This document shows, one piece after another, positions 20,899 through 30,085 of a DNA stretch of 43,683 nucleotides. How positions within the stretch are numbered: the stretch's first letter is position 1; every line of letters starts with the position of its first letter. A program made the position numbers and the translations under genes. The DNA is from Xanthomonas populi (GTDB lineage: Bacteria > Pseudomonadota > Gammaproteobacteria > Xanthomonadales > Xanthomonadaceae): NCBI RefSeq assembly GCF_002940065.1, contig NZ_MDEJ01000018.1:1-43683 (forward strand). The letters are read 5' to 3'. The notes below the pieces were generated by a model. That model had not been told where the DNA came from. It worked only from the letters and a program-made list of their open reading frames with translations, and did not search any database.

Positions 20899-20949
20899 AA
20901 CCGAGTCCCCTTTCGATATTGCCCTTGCCACTGCGATGACTTCCGTGAA

Positions 20950-23343
20950 TTACTGCTCGGGTTTCCTTACTCGGCGCCCGATTTGGTCGAGCGCGGCCAG
21001 CCGCTTCTCCAGCGCCGCATCCGCTGGAGTTGGCAGGTCCTGGCCATAAGCGATGGCATTGGTCGGTTCCGTCTTTCTGGGCACTATCTGTGCCAGAGGT
21101 TCATCACGCCTGAGCACCTTGGTGGTCACCCATCTCAGCGGCGCGGTAACGCGCCACGAACGACTGGTATGGAAGTCGGCAATGAGCCCCTCTAATCCAC
21201 CAACAATGTACTCAAGTTCGCGAACCCGAGCACGCGAGGTTTCCACGTCCTGATTGCGCTGCGACAGATTGGCCTGCAGCTCCTTCAGCCGACGCCGATC
21301 GTGTTCGCCCGATGTTTCGGAGCGCTCGATCCGCTGCAGGAGGGAATCCACATTGGAGTGAAGCTCCACAACCTTGGCTTCCAGGCGTTCGTTGGACAGC
21401 TGCTTTTCAGCTACTTCTTCCTGCAACTGGTCTCGTTCTGCAGTCAGTCTGCCGAGATCGGCCGCCAACAACTCCGCGAGCTCGCGAGCGCGCTGCCGTT
21501 CTTCCAGCTCAACCTCAAGCTCGGTGATGCGATGGGAGAGCTCCAGGTTGTTGGCCTCGAACGTTGCAGCGCGCGCCTGGAGTTCGGCGGCCTGTTCGCG
21601 GAACCTGTCCCTGCCCGCCTCAGCCTCAAGGGCCCGACTCTCCAGTACCGCTGCCTGCTCACTTAGCTGGCCAGTGCTTTTTCCCAGCGCGTTTGCACGC
21701 TCTTCGAGCTCTTTCGCGTGCTCTTCGAGTTCCTTGGACCACTTGGCCATGCGCAGGCTGTTTTCCTCCAGGTCGTGATAACGGTCAGCCGCCATCTCGA
21801 TCTCGGTCTGAAGCGCGACAAGCTTCTCCTGTCCCTGTTGCGCATCGTCGAGGACGCGCGCCAGCGAAGACTCGCTTGCCATCAATGCGGCGTGTTCGTG
21901 TTCGCTATGTGTAGACAGTGCACGCACATATCCGCTGTAGGTGCGTAGGGATCGCTGAAGGTACTGATAGATCGACATCCACTCCGGCACTTCATCGGAT
22001 ACCGACTCCGGCAATGCCAGATTGTCCTGTAGCTCCTTGAAGGTCCAGTGCGTCTGTGCTCGCCCGAACAAGCGAATGAATGCATTCCGATACCGGAAAG
22101 GCAGTGACATCAGATCCAGCGCCGGCTCTCGGCTCGGGCTAGTAGGCACGATGTGACGCTCGAGAATCTCCTTCACTGTAATCAGGAAAGCCAGCAGCGG
22201 ATCGTCCAGCCAGGAACTATCCGTCGCCTCGGAAGAAATGGCACCGTAATCAATCAGGACAGCATGCCCGTCCCGGGTCATGAGCACGTTCCAGCAGCGC
22301 ACATCGTTGTGATACAGACCCGCGCGTTCAAGCGCCACGAGCTGATCCAACAGTTCCGATACGACCCGGTCGGCATCGTAGAGCGTCTCGTCGTCAATCA
22401 GCTCCGACAGCAAGCGACCCTTCATCATCTCCCTGGCAAGGAAAAGGTCGGAGCGGTCTTCCAGCGCTGCGATCAGGCGGGGAGCACGATAACCGTCGGG
22501 AGGGTTTCGAAGAAAATCGACTTCATTTTGGAACTCCTTGAGATTGATCTGCGCACGGTCGCCTATGCCGAGCGTCATTTTCTTCACAAACACGCAGTCG
22601 CCGAAGTAATAGCGCCTGCTGTATTGGTGGGTGCCCCTGCCATGGGCGTGCGATTCGCCCGACCAGGAATTGAATTTCCCAACGACCCCGTCCGCATACC
22701 ACAGCCTGCTGCTCGCAAAATACAGCGGCCGCGCGATCGCCGACAGGTGAGTCGTCTGCCGTGACAACAACCGGGTAAAGGAATAGCCTGCCAGCAGTTC
22801 CGCTGGATCGCTCGGCAAAGAGGCGGCCCAATAGAGCGGCTCCTCGCGCAAGGCCATCTCGAAGATGCCTGCTTCGGTGGAATCGGCAAGCTTTTGACAC
22901 AACCTGCGGACGCGCTCAACGCCCTGGGCATGCACCAGGTGGTGGAACACGCTTAGGCCCAGCACCAGGTCGTATTCCCTGTCTTCGAGCCGCTCGATCA
23001 CTTCCTCGACCGTTGCATGTTCGAAGCTGGCTTCAAGTGCAGGGTTGTCGCTAGCAAGCGCCTGGCACAGCGCAATGTTCCGGTCGAGGAAATCCACACC
23101 ATGCACCCGGTGGCCTTTGGCGGCCAGGCTCAGGGAGAAAAAGCCCTGCGCACAGCCAAAGTCGAGCACGCGCAGTGGGCGTCCAAGCGCGTCCTGCATT
23201 CGCTTCGCGCATTCGGCAATCAGCACGAGTCTGTCTTCGCACCCCCTCGAGCTTCCCTCCGAAAGTTCCGGGTGCCCGAAGATCGGCTGGTACTTTTCCG
23301 GCAGCGCCGTTACCAGCGCGCTGATACTTTCTGATCCGGTCAT
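20950..23343 (-). CDS. WbdD-like O-antigen chain terminator: methyltransferase, kinase-like and coiled-coil protein
   Basis: 797 aa with the architecture of WbdD, the protein that caps the non-reducing end of ABC-exported O-antigens and sets their length. Residues 55-165: SAM methyltransferase, motif I LDFGCAQGFFSLSLAAKGH and post-I GVDF. Residues about 245-440: kinase-like domain with VFVKK, catalytic YHNDVRCWNVL (HxD form, Asp347) and IDYG (Asp365) in place of DFG. Residues about 480-730: heptad-rich coiled coil, the presumed molecular ruler. Near the end, SRSWRVTAPLRW is a segment found in many polysaccharide proteins and may be a membrane-binding helix. It stands directly before a Wzt with an extra C-terminal domain, the matching cap reader. 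The final chemistry (methyl, phosphate or methylphosphate) is not known. Confidence 0.8.
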   Translation of the reverse strand: MTGSESISALVTALPEKYQPIFGHPELSEGSSRGCEDRLVLIAECAKRMQDALGRPLRVLDFGCAQGFFSLSLAAKGHRVHGVDFLDRNIALCQALASDNPALEASFEHATVEEVIERLEDREYDLVLGLSVFHHLVHAQGVERVRRLCQKLADSTEAGIFEMALREEPLYWAASLPSDPAELLAGYSFTRLLSRQTTHLSAIARPLYFASSRLWYADGVVGKFNSWSGESHAHGRGTHQYSRRYYFGDCVFVKKMTLGIGDRAQINLKEFQNEVDFLRNPPDGYRAPRLIAALEDRSDLFLAREMMKGRLLSELIDDETLYDADRVVSELLDQLVALERAGLYHNDVRCWNVLMTRDGHAVLIDYGAISSEATDSSWLDDPLLAFLITVKEILERHIVPTSPSREPALDLMSLPFRYRNAFIRLFGRAQTHWTFKELQDNLALPESVSDEVPEWMSIYQYLQRSLRTYSGYVRALSTHSEHEHAALMASESSLARVLDDAQQGQEKLVALQTEIEMAADRYHDLEENSLRMAKWSKELEEHAKELEERANALGKSTGQLSEQAAVLESRALEAEAGRDRFREQAAELQARAATFEANNLELSHRITELEVELEERQRARELAELLAADLGRLTAERDQLQEEVAEKQLSNERLEAKVVELHSNVDSLLQRIERSETSGEHDRRRLKELQANLSQRNQDVETSRARVRELEYIVGGLEGLIADFHTSRSWRVTAPLRWVTTKVLRRDEPLAQIVPRKTEPTNAIAYGQDLPTPADAALEKRLAALDQIGRRVRKPEQ

Positions 23344-23383
23344 GACTCTTTGGCCTTTGAGTTGATATGAAAACGCCAGAGGC

Positions 23384-24670
23384 TCATGCAGATGCCTCCA
23401 CGATCTCGAAATCTGCCTTGAGGTCCATCATTCCCCAGAACAACATGGCTCTGGCGACATCGAGCACGATGGAGTCATACCGTCTGTCCAATGGCACCAA
23501 TTCGGTCAGCGGGTCGCCACTGGACACGCCCAGCGACACCAGATAGTTCGCTTCATTCAGGTCCAACGGCATGGTGAACTTGCAGACGATTACATCGCCA
23601 GCCTTGACGGCCATGCCTACTCTTCCCTCACTGGACAGGAAGGAGTTGGTCCCGTACAGGAATAATCCTTCGAGCGTTTTTACGAGAAAGCCTGGAACAA
23701 CATTGTCGAAATCGCGGTCAAACGCGATCTTCACATAGAACGCCGTCCTTGAGCCGCTCTCCAGCCGCGGTGGGAACTCCTGCCCTTGGCTGACAACCAC
23801 GTAATCGAGGATTCTTGCGCCGCCATGTCCCCAACGGTGCTCATTTGCGTTGTAGTAGGGCCGGGTATGAAACACATCTTCGCTGCCGCCGGCCATCGCC
23901 TGCGGCGCGTCTTTGGTATCGGCCTGGAGTGAGACAGGCTTCTGACCAAACAGCTCGTCCAGATAAAGATTGGATACATCACGGGAGGGCCCGTCGGCGT
24001 AAACCCGGCCTTCCTTGATCAGGATTGCCCGATCGCAATGCTTGACGATATCCCCAGCCGAGTGGCTAACGAGAATGAGGGTCGTGCCTTCGTCCTTAAA
24101 TGACTTGATGCGTTTAAAACATTTAGCCTGGAAGTAAGCATCGCCCACCGACAATGCCTCGTCGACAATCAGGATGTCGGGACGAAAAGCAGTAGCAACG
24201 GCGAAGGCAACACGCACCTGCATGCCGCTGGAATAGGTACGCACCGGTTCATCAAAGTACTCTCCGATCTCAGCGAAATCCTGGATCTGTGGCAATACTG
24301 CATCGATCTGATCGCGCGCATATCCCATCAGGCCTGCGGAGTGGCGCGCGTTCTCCCGCCCACTGAGCTCAGGATTGAACCCCATGCCAAGTTCCAGGAT
24401 CGCGGCAATACGCCCGCGACGCACGATTCGCCCCTCGGTAGGCTGGGAAGTTCCCGTGATCAGCTTGAGCAGCGTGCTTTTGCCGGCACCATTGCGTCCC
24501 ATGATCCCGATCGACTCGCCGGCAGCAATCGAAAAACCGACATCTCTCAGAACCCAGTGCTCCTCCCGTGGCTTGACCTGCAGACCGAACCAGCTGGCAG
24601 CACGCAGCCATTCGCTGCCCCAGACTCGATAGGATTTCCCCAGTCCTTCAACCGTCAACATTGCGCTCAT
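23384..24670 (-). CDS. wzt: O-antigen ABC transporter, ATP-binding protein Wzt with cap-binding domain
   Basis: ATPase of the ABC exporter that moves undecaprenyl-linked O-antigen across the inner membrane. From ATG 24670, which overlaps the wzm stop as ATGA, it has 428 aa. Walker A is GRNGAGKSTLLKLI, the signature is YSSGMQVRVAFA, and Walker B is DILIVDEALSVGD. About 170 residues beyond the nucleotide-binding domain form a beta-sandwich (from about FHTRPYYNANEHRWGHGGAR), matching the Wzt C-terminal domain that reads the terminal modification. The longer frame upstream lies inside wzm and is not homologous. The WbdD-like capping gene follows 40 bases later. Confidence 0.93.
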   Translation of the reverse strand: MSAMLTVEGLGKSYRVWGSEWLRAASWFGLQVKPREEHWVLRDVGFSIAAGESIGIMGRNGAGKSTLLKLITGTSQPTEGRIVRRGRIAAILELGMGFNPELSGRENARHSAGLMGYARDQIDAVLPQIQDFAEIGEYFDEPVRTYSSGMQVRVAFAVATAFRPDILIVDEALSVGDAYFQAKCFKRIKSFKDEGTTLILVSHSAGDIVKHCDRAILIKEGRVYADGPSRDVSNLYLDELFGQKPVSLQADTKDAPQAMAGGSEDVFHTRPYYNANEHRWGHGGARILDYVVVSQGQEFPPRLESGSRTAFYVKIAFDRDFDNVVPGFLVKTLEGLFLYGTNSFLSSEGRVGMAVKAGDVIVCKFTMPLDLNEANYLVSLGVSSGDPLTELVPLDRRYDSIVLDVARAMLFWGMMDLKADFEIVEASA

Positions 24671-25458
24671 AGTGCATCCACCATTTCCGCGCTTGCGCGG
24701 CGGAAAACCACCAGAGACAAAGCGCCCAGCACCACTGTCGCCGCCATCAACGGGACAAGGTCCATCCACTCGGGAGAGCGCCCGTAAAGTAGGACCTGCT
24801 GATATGCGCTAACGAGCGGAAACAGCGGGTTGAGCTTGAACAATTGCTGCGTCTGCTCTGGAAGGATATCGATGGTGTAGACGATAGGTGTCACCCAGAA
24901 CATCGCCTGCAGAACGACCGGTACAACCTGCCCAATGTCGCGCACGAAGACATTGAAGACGCCAAGTAGCAGTCCGATCGACATCGCGAAAGCCAGCGTC
25001 AGCAGCATCAGCAGCGGCAGCCAGGTTGCTTGCGGCCCCAACGTGTGACCCAAAATAGCGAAAACGATGAAGATCGCCAGGAACAGCAGAAGGTTGTTCA
25101 CCATAACGGTGCCACCGGCAATGAGTGGAAGACAGATCCGGGGGAACGCCTGCTTCTTCATGAGATTGCCGTTATCCACAAACAATGAAGCACATTTACC
25201 GATGCATTCGGCAAACAGGGTCCAGCAAAGCGTTCCGGCCATCAGGTACAGCGCGTAAGCAAACTTGTTGTTGACACCAGGCAGCTTCGCCGCAAGAACC
25301 TCAGACAGGATCGTCGCAAAGATCAGTACCTGCATGAGCGGATGGATGATCATCCACAATGCGCCCAGCTTGCTCTGCACAAAACGCAGACGCAGATCGT
25401 TCCTGATCGATGACAGGATGAAGTAACGGAAGGCCCATACGGACCGGATCATATCCAA
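24667..25458 (-). CDS. wzm: O-antigen ABC transporter, permease Wzm
   Basis: Membrane half of the O-antigen ABC exporter (ABC-2 type). 263 aa with about six hydrophobic segments. LRFVQSKLGALWMIIHPLMQ is the amphipathic N-terminal region common to Wzm and KpsM proteins, and FKLNPLFPLVSAYQQVLLYG the conserved C-terminal loop. The stop codon is shared with the wzt start. 93 bases separate it from the glycosyltransferase upstream, with no clear terminator. Presence of wzm and wzt, and absence of wzx and wzy, points to the ABC-dependent route for the O-antigen. Confidence 0.93.
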   Translation of the reverse strand: MDMIRSVWAFRYFILSSIRNDLRLRFVQSKLGALWMIIHPLMQVLIFATILSEVLAAKLPGVNNKFAYALYLMAGTLCWTLFAECIGKCASLFVDNGNLMKKQAFPRICLPLIAGGTVMVNNLLLFLAIFIVFAILGHTLGPQATWLPLLMLLTLAFAMSIGLLLGVFNVFVRDIGQVVPVVLQAMFWVTPIVYTIDILPEQTQQLFKLNPLFPLVSAYQQVLLYGRSPEWMDLVPLMAATVVLGALSLVVFRRASAEMVDAL

Positions 25459-25551
25459 CGTTGCTACCTCAGAAATTGTTCAGCACTTTGTTGAAGCAGG
25501 TGCACGCAAATCGCTGCATGCCTGGTTAAGGCCACAATGTTGCCTGTGCGG

Positions 25552-26934
25552 TCAGTCCATTGATTCGGTTACTTCCGCGACCCTTGCCAACAGATGTCGC
25601 GCCGCATTGTCTGGTGAAAGTCGCAAGCAGATATCGTCTCTTGCCACCACGCCCAGCGCGCGCGCGCGCGCGGGATCGTCGGCAAGGCGACGCATGGCAT
25701 CAGCCGCACTTTCAATCCGCGGCTCGGCCCAGCGCGCGCCGTTCGAATCGGGATACTGCCCGGCAACGGAGACCAAATCGTACTCTACAAGACACGAGTT
25801 GCTCTCGGTCATGAATTCCATATTGCCTGACCATCCTGTAGCGATGACCGGCTTACCCAGCGACATGCACTCGGCAAGCCCCAGTCCGAAACCTTCCGCA
25901 CGATGCAACGAAACATAGACGTCGCAGCATCGCTGAAGTGCACGCACATGCATTTTGTCGATCACCTCGTCACGTAGCAGAATCCGTGAATCTCCCATCA
26001 CAAGTGTGATGAGCTCACGCATCTGCTCGAGGTACATATGGCCGTTGCTTGACTTCAAAACGAGACGAACGTCGTCACGGTCGCGTGGGAATGCTTGTTG
26101 AAATGCATGCACAACGGCTTGGGGATTCTTTCTGGTGATAAAAGAATGGAAGTCGAAAGTGAAAAGAAAGACGAACTTGTCGACTTCCAGCCCGAAGTCA
26201 TGCCTCTGCAGGCCACTATCGCGGCAGTCGGACAACGGCAGAGGCAGCCGCATGATCGGCTTGTCGGTAATACGACGGAAGGCATTCTCGATGAACTGTG
26301 AGGCAACCATGATCTCGTCCACGAGCGCGATGGCGTCCAGCCAGCTGCTGGGGATCACTTCAAGCTCCCAGAACCAGCAGGCGATCACGTAGTGCCCCTT
26401 CATTCGCGCGCGACCGACGTGCTCGAACGCAGCTTCCAGGTAGTCCGGATTCACGAACACGACGGTAGCCAGGTGCGGCATGCGCTGATCAATGAAGCCA
26501 TCCATGCTCCGATCCTGGCAGGAGTGTGGCTGCCCGATCTCCAGGTCATACAACGACACTGGAACCCCTGCATTGATGAGCGCGCGCGCATACATCCTGG
26601 CACTCTCTGCCAACCCGAATTCGCCGCGGATATACCCAAGGATATTGATTCCCGCTGACGCATCGAACGTGGACGGGACGCTCTCTTTCTCGACCCGCAA
26701 AGACGCGTCGTTGCCGGTTGGGGCTTGCTCCCAGGCATCCGTGCGCTGGAAGCGCGTCTGGACGATGGAGCGGGCGGACAGCGCTGCTGATACGCGATCG
26801 CGCAGACTACGCGGAAACAACCGATAGATGCGCTGCAGCCAGGGCTGCTGACGTACCCATGACTGCAGGTGAAGTCCTGCCAGCCCGGTTCGCCAGGAAT
26901 CAGAGATGCCCTGACGTTGCGGAGACGCCGTCAT
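25552..26934 (-). CDS. GT4-type glycosyltransferase translationally linked to metB
   Basis: 460 aa. After an N-terminal stretch of about 90 residues without clear domain, NILGYIRGEFGLAESARMYA opens a GT-B transferase, with FLFTFDFHSFITRKNPQAVV in the middle and HRAEGFGLGLAECMSLGKPV as the EX7E donor motif. The start at 26934 overlaps the metB stop as ATGA, so this first gene of the O-antigen block has no promoter of its own in view and may be read from the metB transcript. Near the C-terminus the codons for DPARARALG contain an uninterrupted alternating GC tract. The sugar used is unknown. Confidence 0.85.
   Translation of the reverse strand: MTASPQRQGISDSWRTGLAGLHLQSWVRQQPWLQRIYRLFPRSLRDRVSAALSARSIVQTRFQRTDAWEQAPTGNDASLRVEKESVPSTFDASAGINILGYIRGEFGLAESARMYARALINAGVPVSLYDLEIGQPHSCQDRSMDGFIDQRMPHLATVVFVNPDYLEAAFEHVGRARMKGHYVIACWFWELEVIPSSWLDAIALVDEIMVASQFIENAFRRITDKPIMRLPLPLSDCRDSGLQRHDFGLEVDKFVFLFTFDFHSFITRKNPQAVVHAFQQAFPRDRDDVRLVLKSSNGHMYLEQMRELITLVMGDSRILLRDEVIDKMHVRALQRCCDVYVSLHRAEGFGLGLAECMSLGKPVIATGWSGNMEFMTESNSCLVEYDLVSVAGQYPDSNGARWAEPRIESAADAMRRLADDPARARALGVVARDDICLRLSPDNAARHLLARVAEVTESMD
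25656..25672. repeat. Alternating (GC)8 tract inside a glycosyltransferase gene
   Basis: Seventeen alternating G and C bases lie within the codons for P-A-R-A-R-A-L-G of the transferase at 25552-26934. Gain or loss of one unit would shift the frame and change the last 40 or so residues. The peptide itself is common in transferases, so the tract may simply reflect codon use. Confidence 0.7.
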
Positions 26935-28130
26935 GGAGAACGGACAGCCTCAAGCGCCCGCTCCAAATCCACCCGCAAATCTCCCGCATCCTCAACCCCC
27001 ACACTCAGCCGCACCAGCGCATCGCTGATGCCAAGCTGGGCGCGGCGCTCTACCGGAATAGAGGCATGCGTCATGACGGCGGGATGATTCACCAAACTTT
27101 CAACGCCACCCAAGGATTCGGCCAGGGTGAACAGCTCGGTACGTTCGCAAAAGCGCTTGGCCGCATCAAAGCCGCCCTTGAGGACAATCGAGACGATGCC
27201 GCCGAAGCCGGACATCTGCGTTTTGGCCAATGCGTGCTGCGGGTGCGAGCGCAGGCCGGGGTAGATCACCTTCTCGATCGCGGGGTGGGTTTCCAGCCAC
27301 TGCGCCAGCGCCAATGCGTTCTCGCAGTGCGCGCGCATGCGCAGCGGCAGGGTTTTGAGGCCGCGCAAGGCAAGGAAGCTATCGAACGGGCCTTGGACGC
27401 CGCCGATAGAATTCTGCAGGAAGGCTAGTTGTTCGGCCAGTTCTGCGTTGTCGCCGACCACCGCGATGCCGCCAACCATGTCCGAGTGGCCGTTGAGGTA
27501 CTTGGTCGCCGAGTGCACGACGATGTCGGCGCCCAGGCTGAGCGGGCGTTGCAGCATGGGCGAGGCGAAGGTGTTGTCGACCACGATCAGCAGGCCGCGC
27601 TTGCGCGCGATCGTGGCGATTGCCGCGAGATCGACCAGCTTGAGCATCGGGTTGGTCGGGGTCTCGATCCACACCATCTTGGTGTCGGAGCGGATCGCCG
27701 CTTCGAAGGCAGCCGGGTCGGTCAGGTCGACGAAGCTGAAGTCCAGACCGGCGGTGCGGCGACGCACGCGCTCGAACAGGCGGAACGTGCCGCCATACAG
27801 GTCGTCCATCGCTACCACATGGCTGCCGGCGTCCAGCAGTTCCATCACCGTGGAGGTGGCGGCCATGCCGGAGGCGAACGCGAACGCGCGGGTACCGCCT
27901 TCCAGCGACGCGACGCAGCGCTCATAGGCAAAGCGCGTGGGGTTGTGGGTGCGCGAGTACTCGAAGCCCTGATGCTCGCCCGGGCTGGACTGCGCATACG
28001 TGGACGTCGCGTAGATCGGCGGCATCACCGCCCCGGTGCTGGGGTCCGGCGACTGCCCTCCATGAATCGCCAGCGTGGCAAGCGAGAGTTCACGCTCGCC
28101 AGCGTGGCTGCTAGTGGTGCGATTGGACAT
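26931..28130 (-). CDS. metB: Cystathionine gamma-synthase/lyase (PLP enzyme)
   Basis: Cys/Met-metabolism PLP enzyme of 399 aa. Markers are IHGGQSPDPSTGAVMPPIYATS, YSRTHNPTR, the FASGMAATS phosphate loop, and the PLP lysine in VHSATKYLNGHSDMVGG. It acts in trans-sulfuration between cysteine and homocysteine. With cystathionine beta-synthase just upstream, a gamma-lyase (reverse pathway) role is as likely as the gamma-synthase role implied by the traditional name. It marks the conserved right border of the Xanthomonas LPS locus. The 89 bases between it and cbs contain no clear terminator, so they may be one operon. Confidence 0.93.
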   Translation of the reverse strand: MSNRTTSSHAGERELSLATLAIHGGQSPDPSTGAVMPPIYATSTYAQSSPGEHQGFEYSRTHNPTRFAYERCVASLEGGTRAFAFASGMAATSTVMELLDAGSHVVAMDDLYGGTFRLFERVRRRTAGLDFSFVDLTDPAAFEAAIRSDTKMVWIETPTNPMLKLVDLAAIATIARKRGLLIVVDNTFASPMLQRPLSLGADIVVHSATKYLNGHSDMVGGIAVVGDNAELAEQLAFLQNSIGGVQGPFDSFLALRGLKTLPLRMRAHCENALALAQWLETHPAIEKVIYPGLRSHPQHALAKTQMSGFGGIVSIVLKGGFDAAKRFCERTELFTLAESLGGVESLVNHPAVMTHASIPVERRAQLGISDALVRLSVGVEDAGDLRVDLERALEAVRSP

Positions 28131-28219
28131 GGAGGTTCCCGAAAAAAGTGGTGGATTGTACCAAGCAGGTCTTAATGGCCGGCGCCGCGCGTCTCAGCCG
28201 GGCGCGCGGCACTGCGCGA

Positions 28220-29590
28220 TCACTGCACGCGGCGACGCAGGTAGTTGAGCAGGTCGATACGGGTGATCAGGCCGAGGAACTGGTTGCCGTCCATGACAAT
28301 GGCAACCTGGCCGCGGTCGAACACCGGCAGCAGCGCTTCGATCGGGGAGACGACATCCAGGCGATCGAGCTTGCTGACCATGGCGGTGGAAATCGGGTCA
28401 CGGAAGCGCGCCTCGTCGCCGTAGACATGCAGCAGCACGTCACTTTCGTCGACGATGCCGACCAGCTCACCCTCGTCGATGACCGGCAGCTGCGAGACGT
28501 CGTAAAGCTTCATACGCTGATAAGCGGTCGTCAGCAGGTCCTTCGGGCCAACCACCACGGTGTCGCGCTTGTTGTACGGGCGCAGGATCAGGTCGCGCAG
28601 ATCGCCGTGCTGCGGGCGCTCCAGAAAGCCGTTGTCCAGCATCCAGTAGTCGTTGTACATCTTGGACAGGTACTTGTTGCCGGTATCGCAGACGAACACC
28701 AGCACGCGCTTGGGCGTGGTCTGCTCGCGGCAGTACTTCAACGCGGTGGCCAGCAGCGTGCCCGTGGACGAGCCGCCGAGGATGCCTTCCTTGGCCAGCA
28801 ACTCGCGCGCGGTGTGGAAGCTTTCCGCGTCGCTGATCGAATAGGCCTTCTTGACCCGCGAAAAGTCGGAGATATCCGGCAGGAAGTCCTCGCCGATGCC
28901 TTCGACCAGCCAGCTGCCGGATTTTTCGCTGACGGTGCCTTCTTCGATGTACTGGGTCAGGATTGAGCCGACCGGGTCGGCCAGCACCAGCTCGGTGTGC
29001 GGCGAGGCGGTGGCGAACGCGCGCGACAGGCCGGTCATGGTGCCGGAGCTGCCGCAACCGAACACGATCGCGTCCAGATCGCCGTCCATCTGCGCCAGGA
29101 TTTCCGGGCCGGTGCCGAACTCGTGCGCGGCCGGGTTGTCCGGGTTGCCGAACTGGTTGATGAAGTAGGCGCCGGGCGTCTCGGACGCGATCTTGGCGGC
29201 CAGGTCCTGGTAATACTCCGGGTGGCCCTTGGCCACGTCCGAACGCGTCAGCACCACCTGTGCGCCCATGGCCTTGAGATTGAAGATCTTCTCGCGACTC
29301 ATTTTGTCCGGCACCACCAGGATCAACCGGTAGCCCTTCTGCTGCGCGACCAATGCCAGACCCAGACCGGTGTTGCCGGCGGTGCCTTCGACCAGCGTGG
29401 CGCCTGGGATCAAGTCACCGCGCCGTTCGGCTGCTTCAATCATCGACAAGCCGATACGGTCCTTGATCGATCCACCAGGGTTTGCCGCCTCCAGCTTGAA
29501 GAACAGCTCGCAGACGCCGGTGTCCAGGTGCTGTGCCTTGACGATCGGCGTGTTGCCAATCAGTTCGAGTACGGAGGAATGGATCGCCAT
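28220..29590 (-). CDS. Cystathionine beta-synthase
   Basis: PLP fold-type II enzyme that condenses serine or an activated serine with homocysteine. 456 aa from ATG 29590 (MAIHSSVLELIGNTPIV); the open frame continues upstream without homology. GGSIKDRIGLSMIE carries the PLP lysine, EGTAGNTGLGLAL the substrate loop and GCGSSGTMTGLS the phosphate loop. The last 120 residues form two CBS motifs (KRDTVVVGPKDLLTTAYQRM and VSPIEALLPVFDRG), which often bind adenosyl ligands. Xanthomonas annotations sometimes call this gene cysB, a symbol also used for a LysR regulator, so I leave it blank. It is paired with metB. Confidence 0.93.
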   Translation of the reverse strand: MAIHSSVLELIGNTPIVKAQHLDTGVCELFFKLEAANPGGSIKDRIGLSMIEAAERRGDLIPGATLVEGTAGNTGLGLALVAQQKGYRLILVVPDKMSREKIFNLKAMGAQVVLTRSDVAKGHPEYYQDLAAKIASETPGAYFINQFGNPDNPAAHEFGTGPEILAQMDGDLDAIVFGCGSSGTMTGLSRAFATASPHTELVLADPVGSILTQYIEEGTVSEKSGSWLVEGIGEDFLPDISDFSRVKKAYSISDAESFHTARELLAKEGILGGSSTGTLLATALKYCREQTTPKRVLVFVCDTGNKYLSKMYNDYWMLDNGFLERPQHGDLRDLILRPYNKRDTVVVGPKDLLTTAYQRMKLYDVSQLPVIDEGELVGIVDESDVLLHVYGDEARFRDPISTAMVSKLDRLDVVSPIEALLPVFDRGQVAIVMDGNQFLGLITRIDLLNYLRRRVQ

Positions 29591-29810
29591 CGGATATCGT
29601 CGCTGCGCCGCTTGGGCTAGGCCGCCCATTATCCGACGAACCGCTGGGGAATGCTCATTCAGAGTTGAAACGATCGCACCGACGTATGAACGAGCGTGCT
29701 CAACAGCCGTTCTCAGACCGCCGCACAAAGTAAAGACGCGGACGGTGGCGAGCCGACGAGGAGGCTGCCACCGCCCGCGACGGTGAACTTGTTCTAGATG
29801 TGGGGAAGGA

Positions 29811-30029
29811 TCAGTAGGTGAGCTGGTCGTACATCCGGGTGAGCTTCTCTTTGGCCTGCAATTTCTCGCGTTTCATCTGGCCCAAGGTCACGTCGTCGAT
29901 CGGGAGCACCCCGAGTTCGGCATCCATGCATTTCTTGTTCAAGAGCTTGTGGCGTTGGTACAGCTGCTTGAACTCGGGATCAGACTTGACCAATGCGTCG
30001 ATTTCAGTCTGCGGTTGCCCTTCGAACAT
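29811..30029 (-). CDS. YdcH/DUF465 family small protein
   Basis: 72 aa, highly charged and helical: IDALVKSDPEFKQLYQRHKL and DDVTLGQMKREKLQAKEKL fit the DUF465 (YdcH) family, whose members are small coiled-coil proteins of unclear role. A strong GGAGG lies nine bases before ATG 30029. A minus-strand terminator ends only 20 bases upstream of that ATG, so the gene must have its own promoter overlapping that hairpin or be reached by read-through. It is followed by an 82-base spacer before the upstream frame of cbs. Confidence 0.9.
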   Translation of the reverse strand: MFEGQPQTEIDALVKSDPEFKQLYQRHKLLNKKCMDAELGVLPIDDVTLGQMKREKLQAKEKLTRMYDQLTY

Positions 30030-30049
30030 GGCGTTACCTCCTTCACTTG

Positions 30050-30085
30050 AAAAAAGAACGCCCCGGCCGCTGGCGGCACGGGGCG
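30050..30085 (-). terminator. Strong minus-strand terminator upstream of the DUF465 gene
   Basis: On the minus strand CGCCCCG (30085-30079) pairs with CGGGGCG (30065-30059), enclosing GCCGC/GCGGC, and is followed by a T-rich run at 30055-30050. The position, 280 bases past the OmpA-like stop and before the DUF465 ribosome-binding site, means it ends a transcript from the right. Confidence 0.85.

Noticed and set aside
19816-21195. 459-aa plus-strand open frame
   Set aside because: Antisense to the GT4 gene and the WbdD-like C-terminus; its His/Gln/Arg-rich composition is the usual shadow of GC-rich coding DNA.
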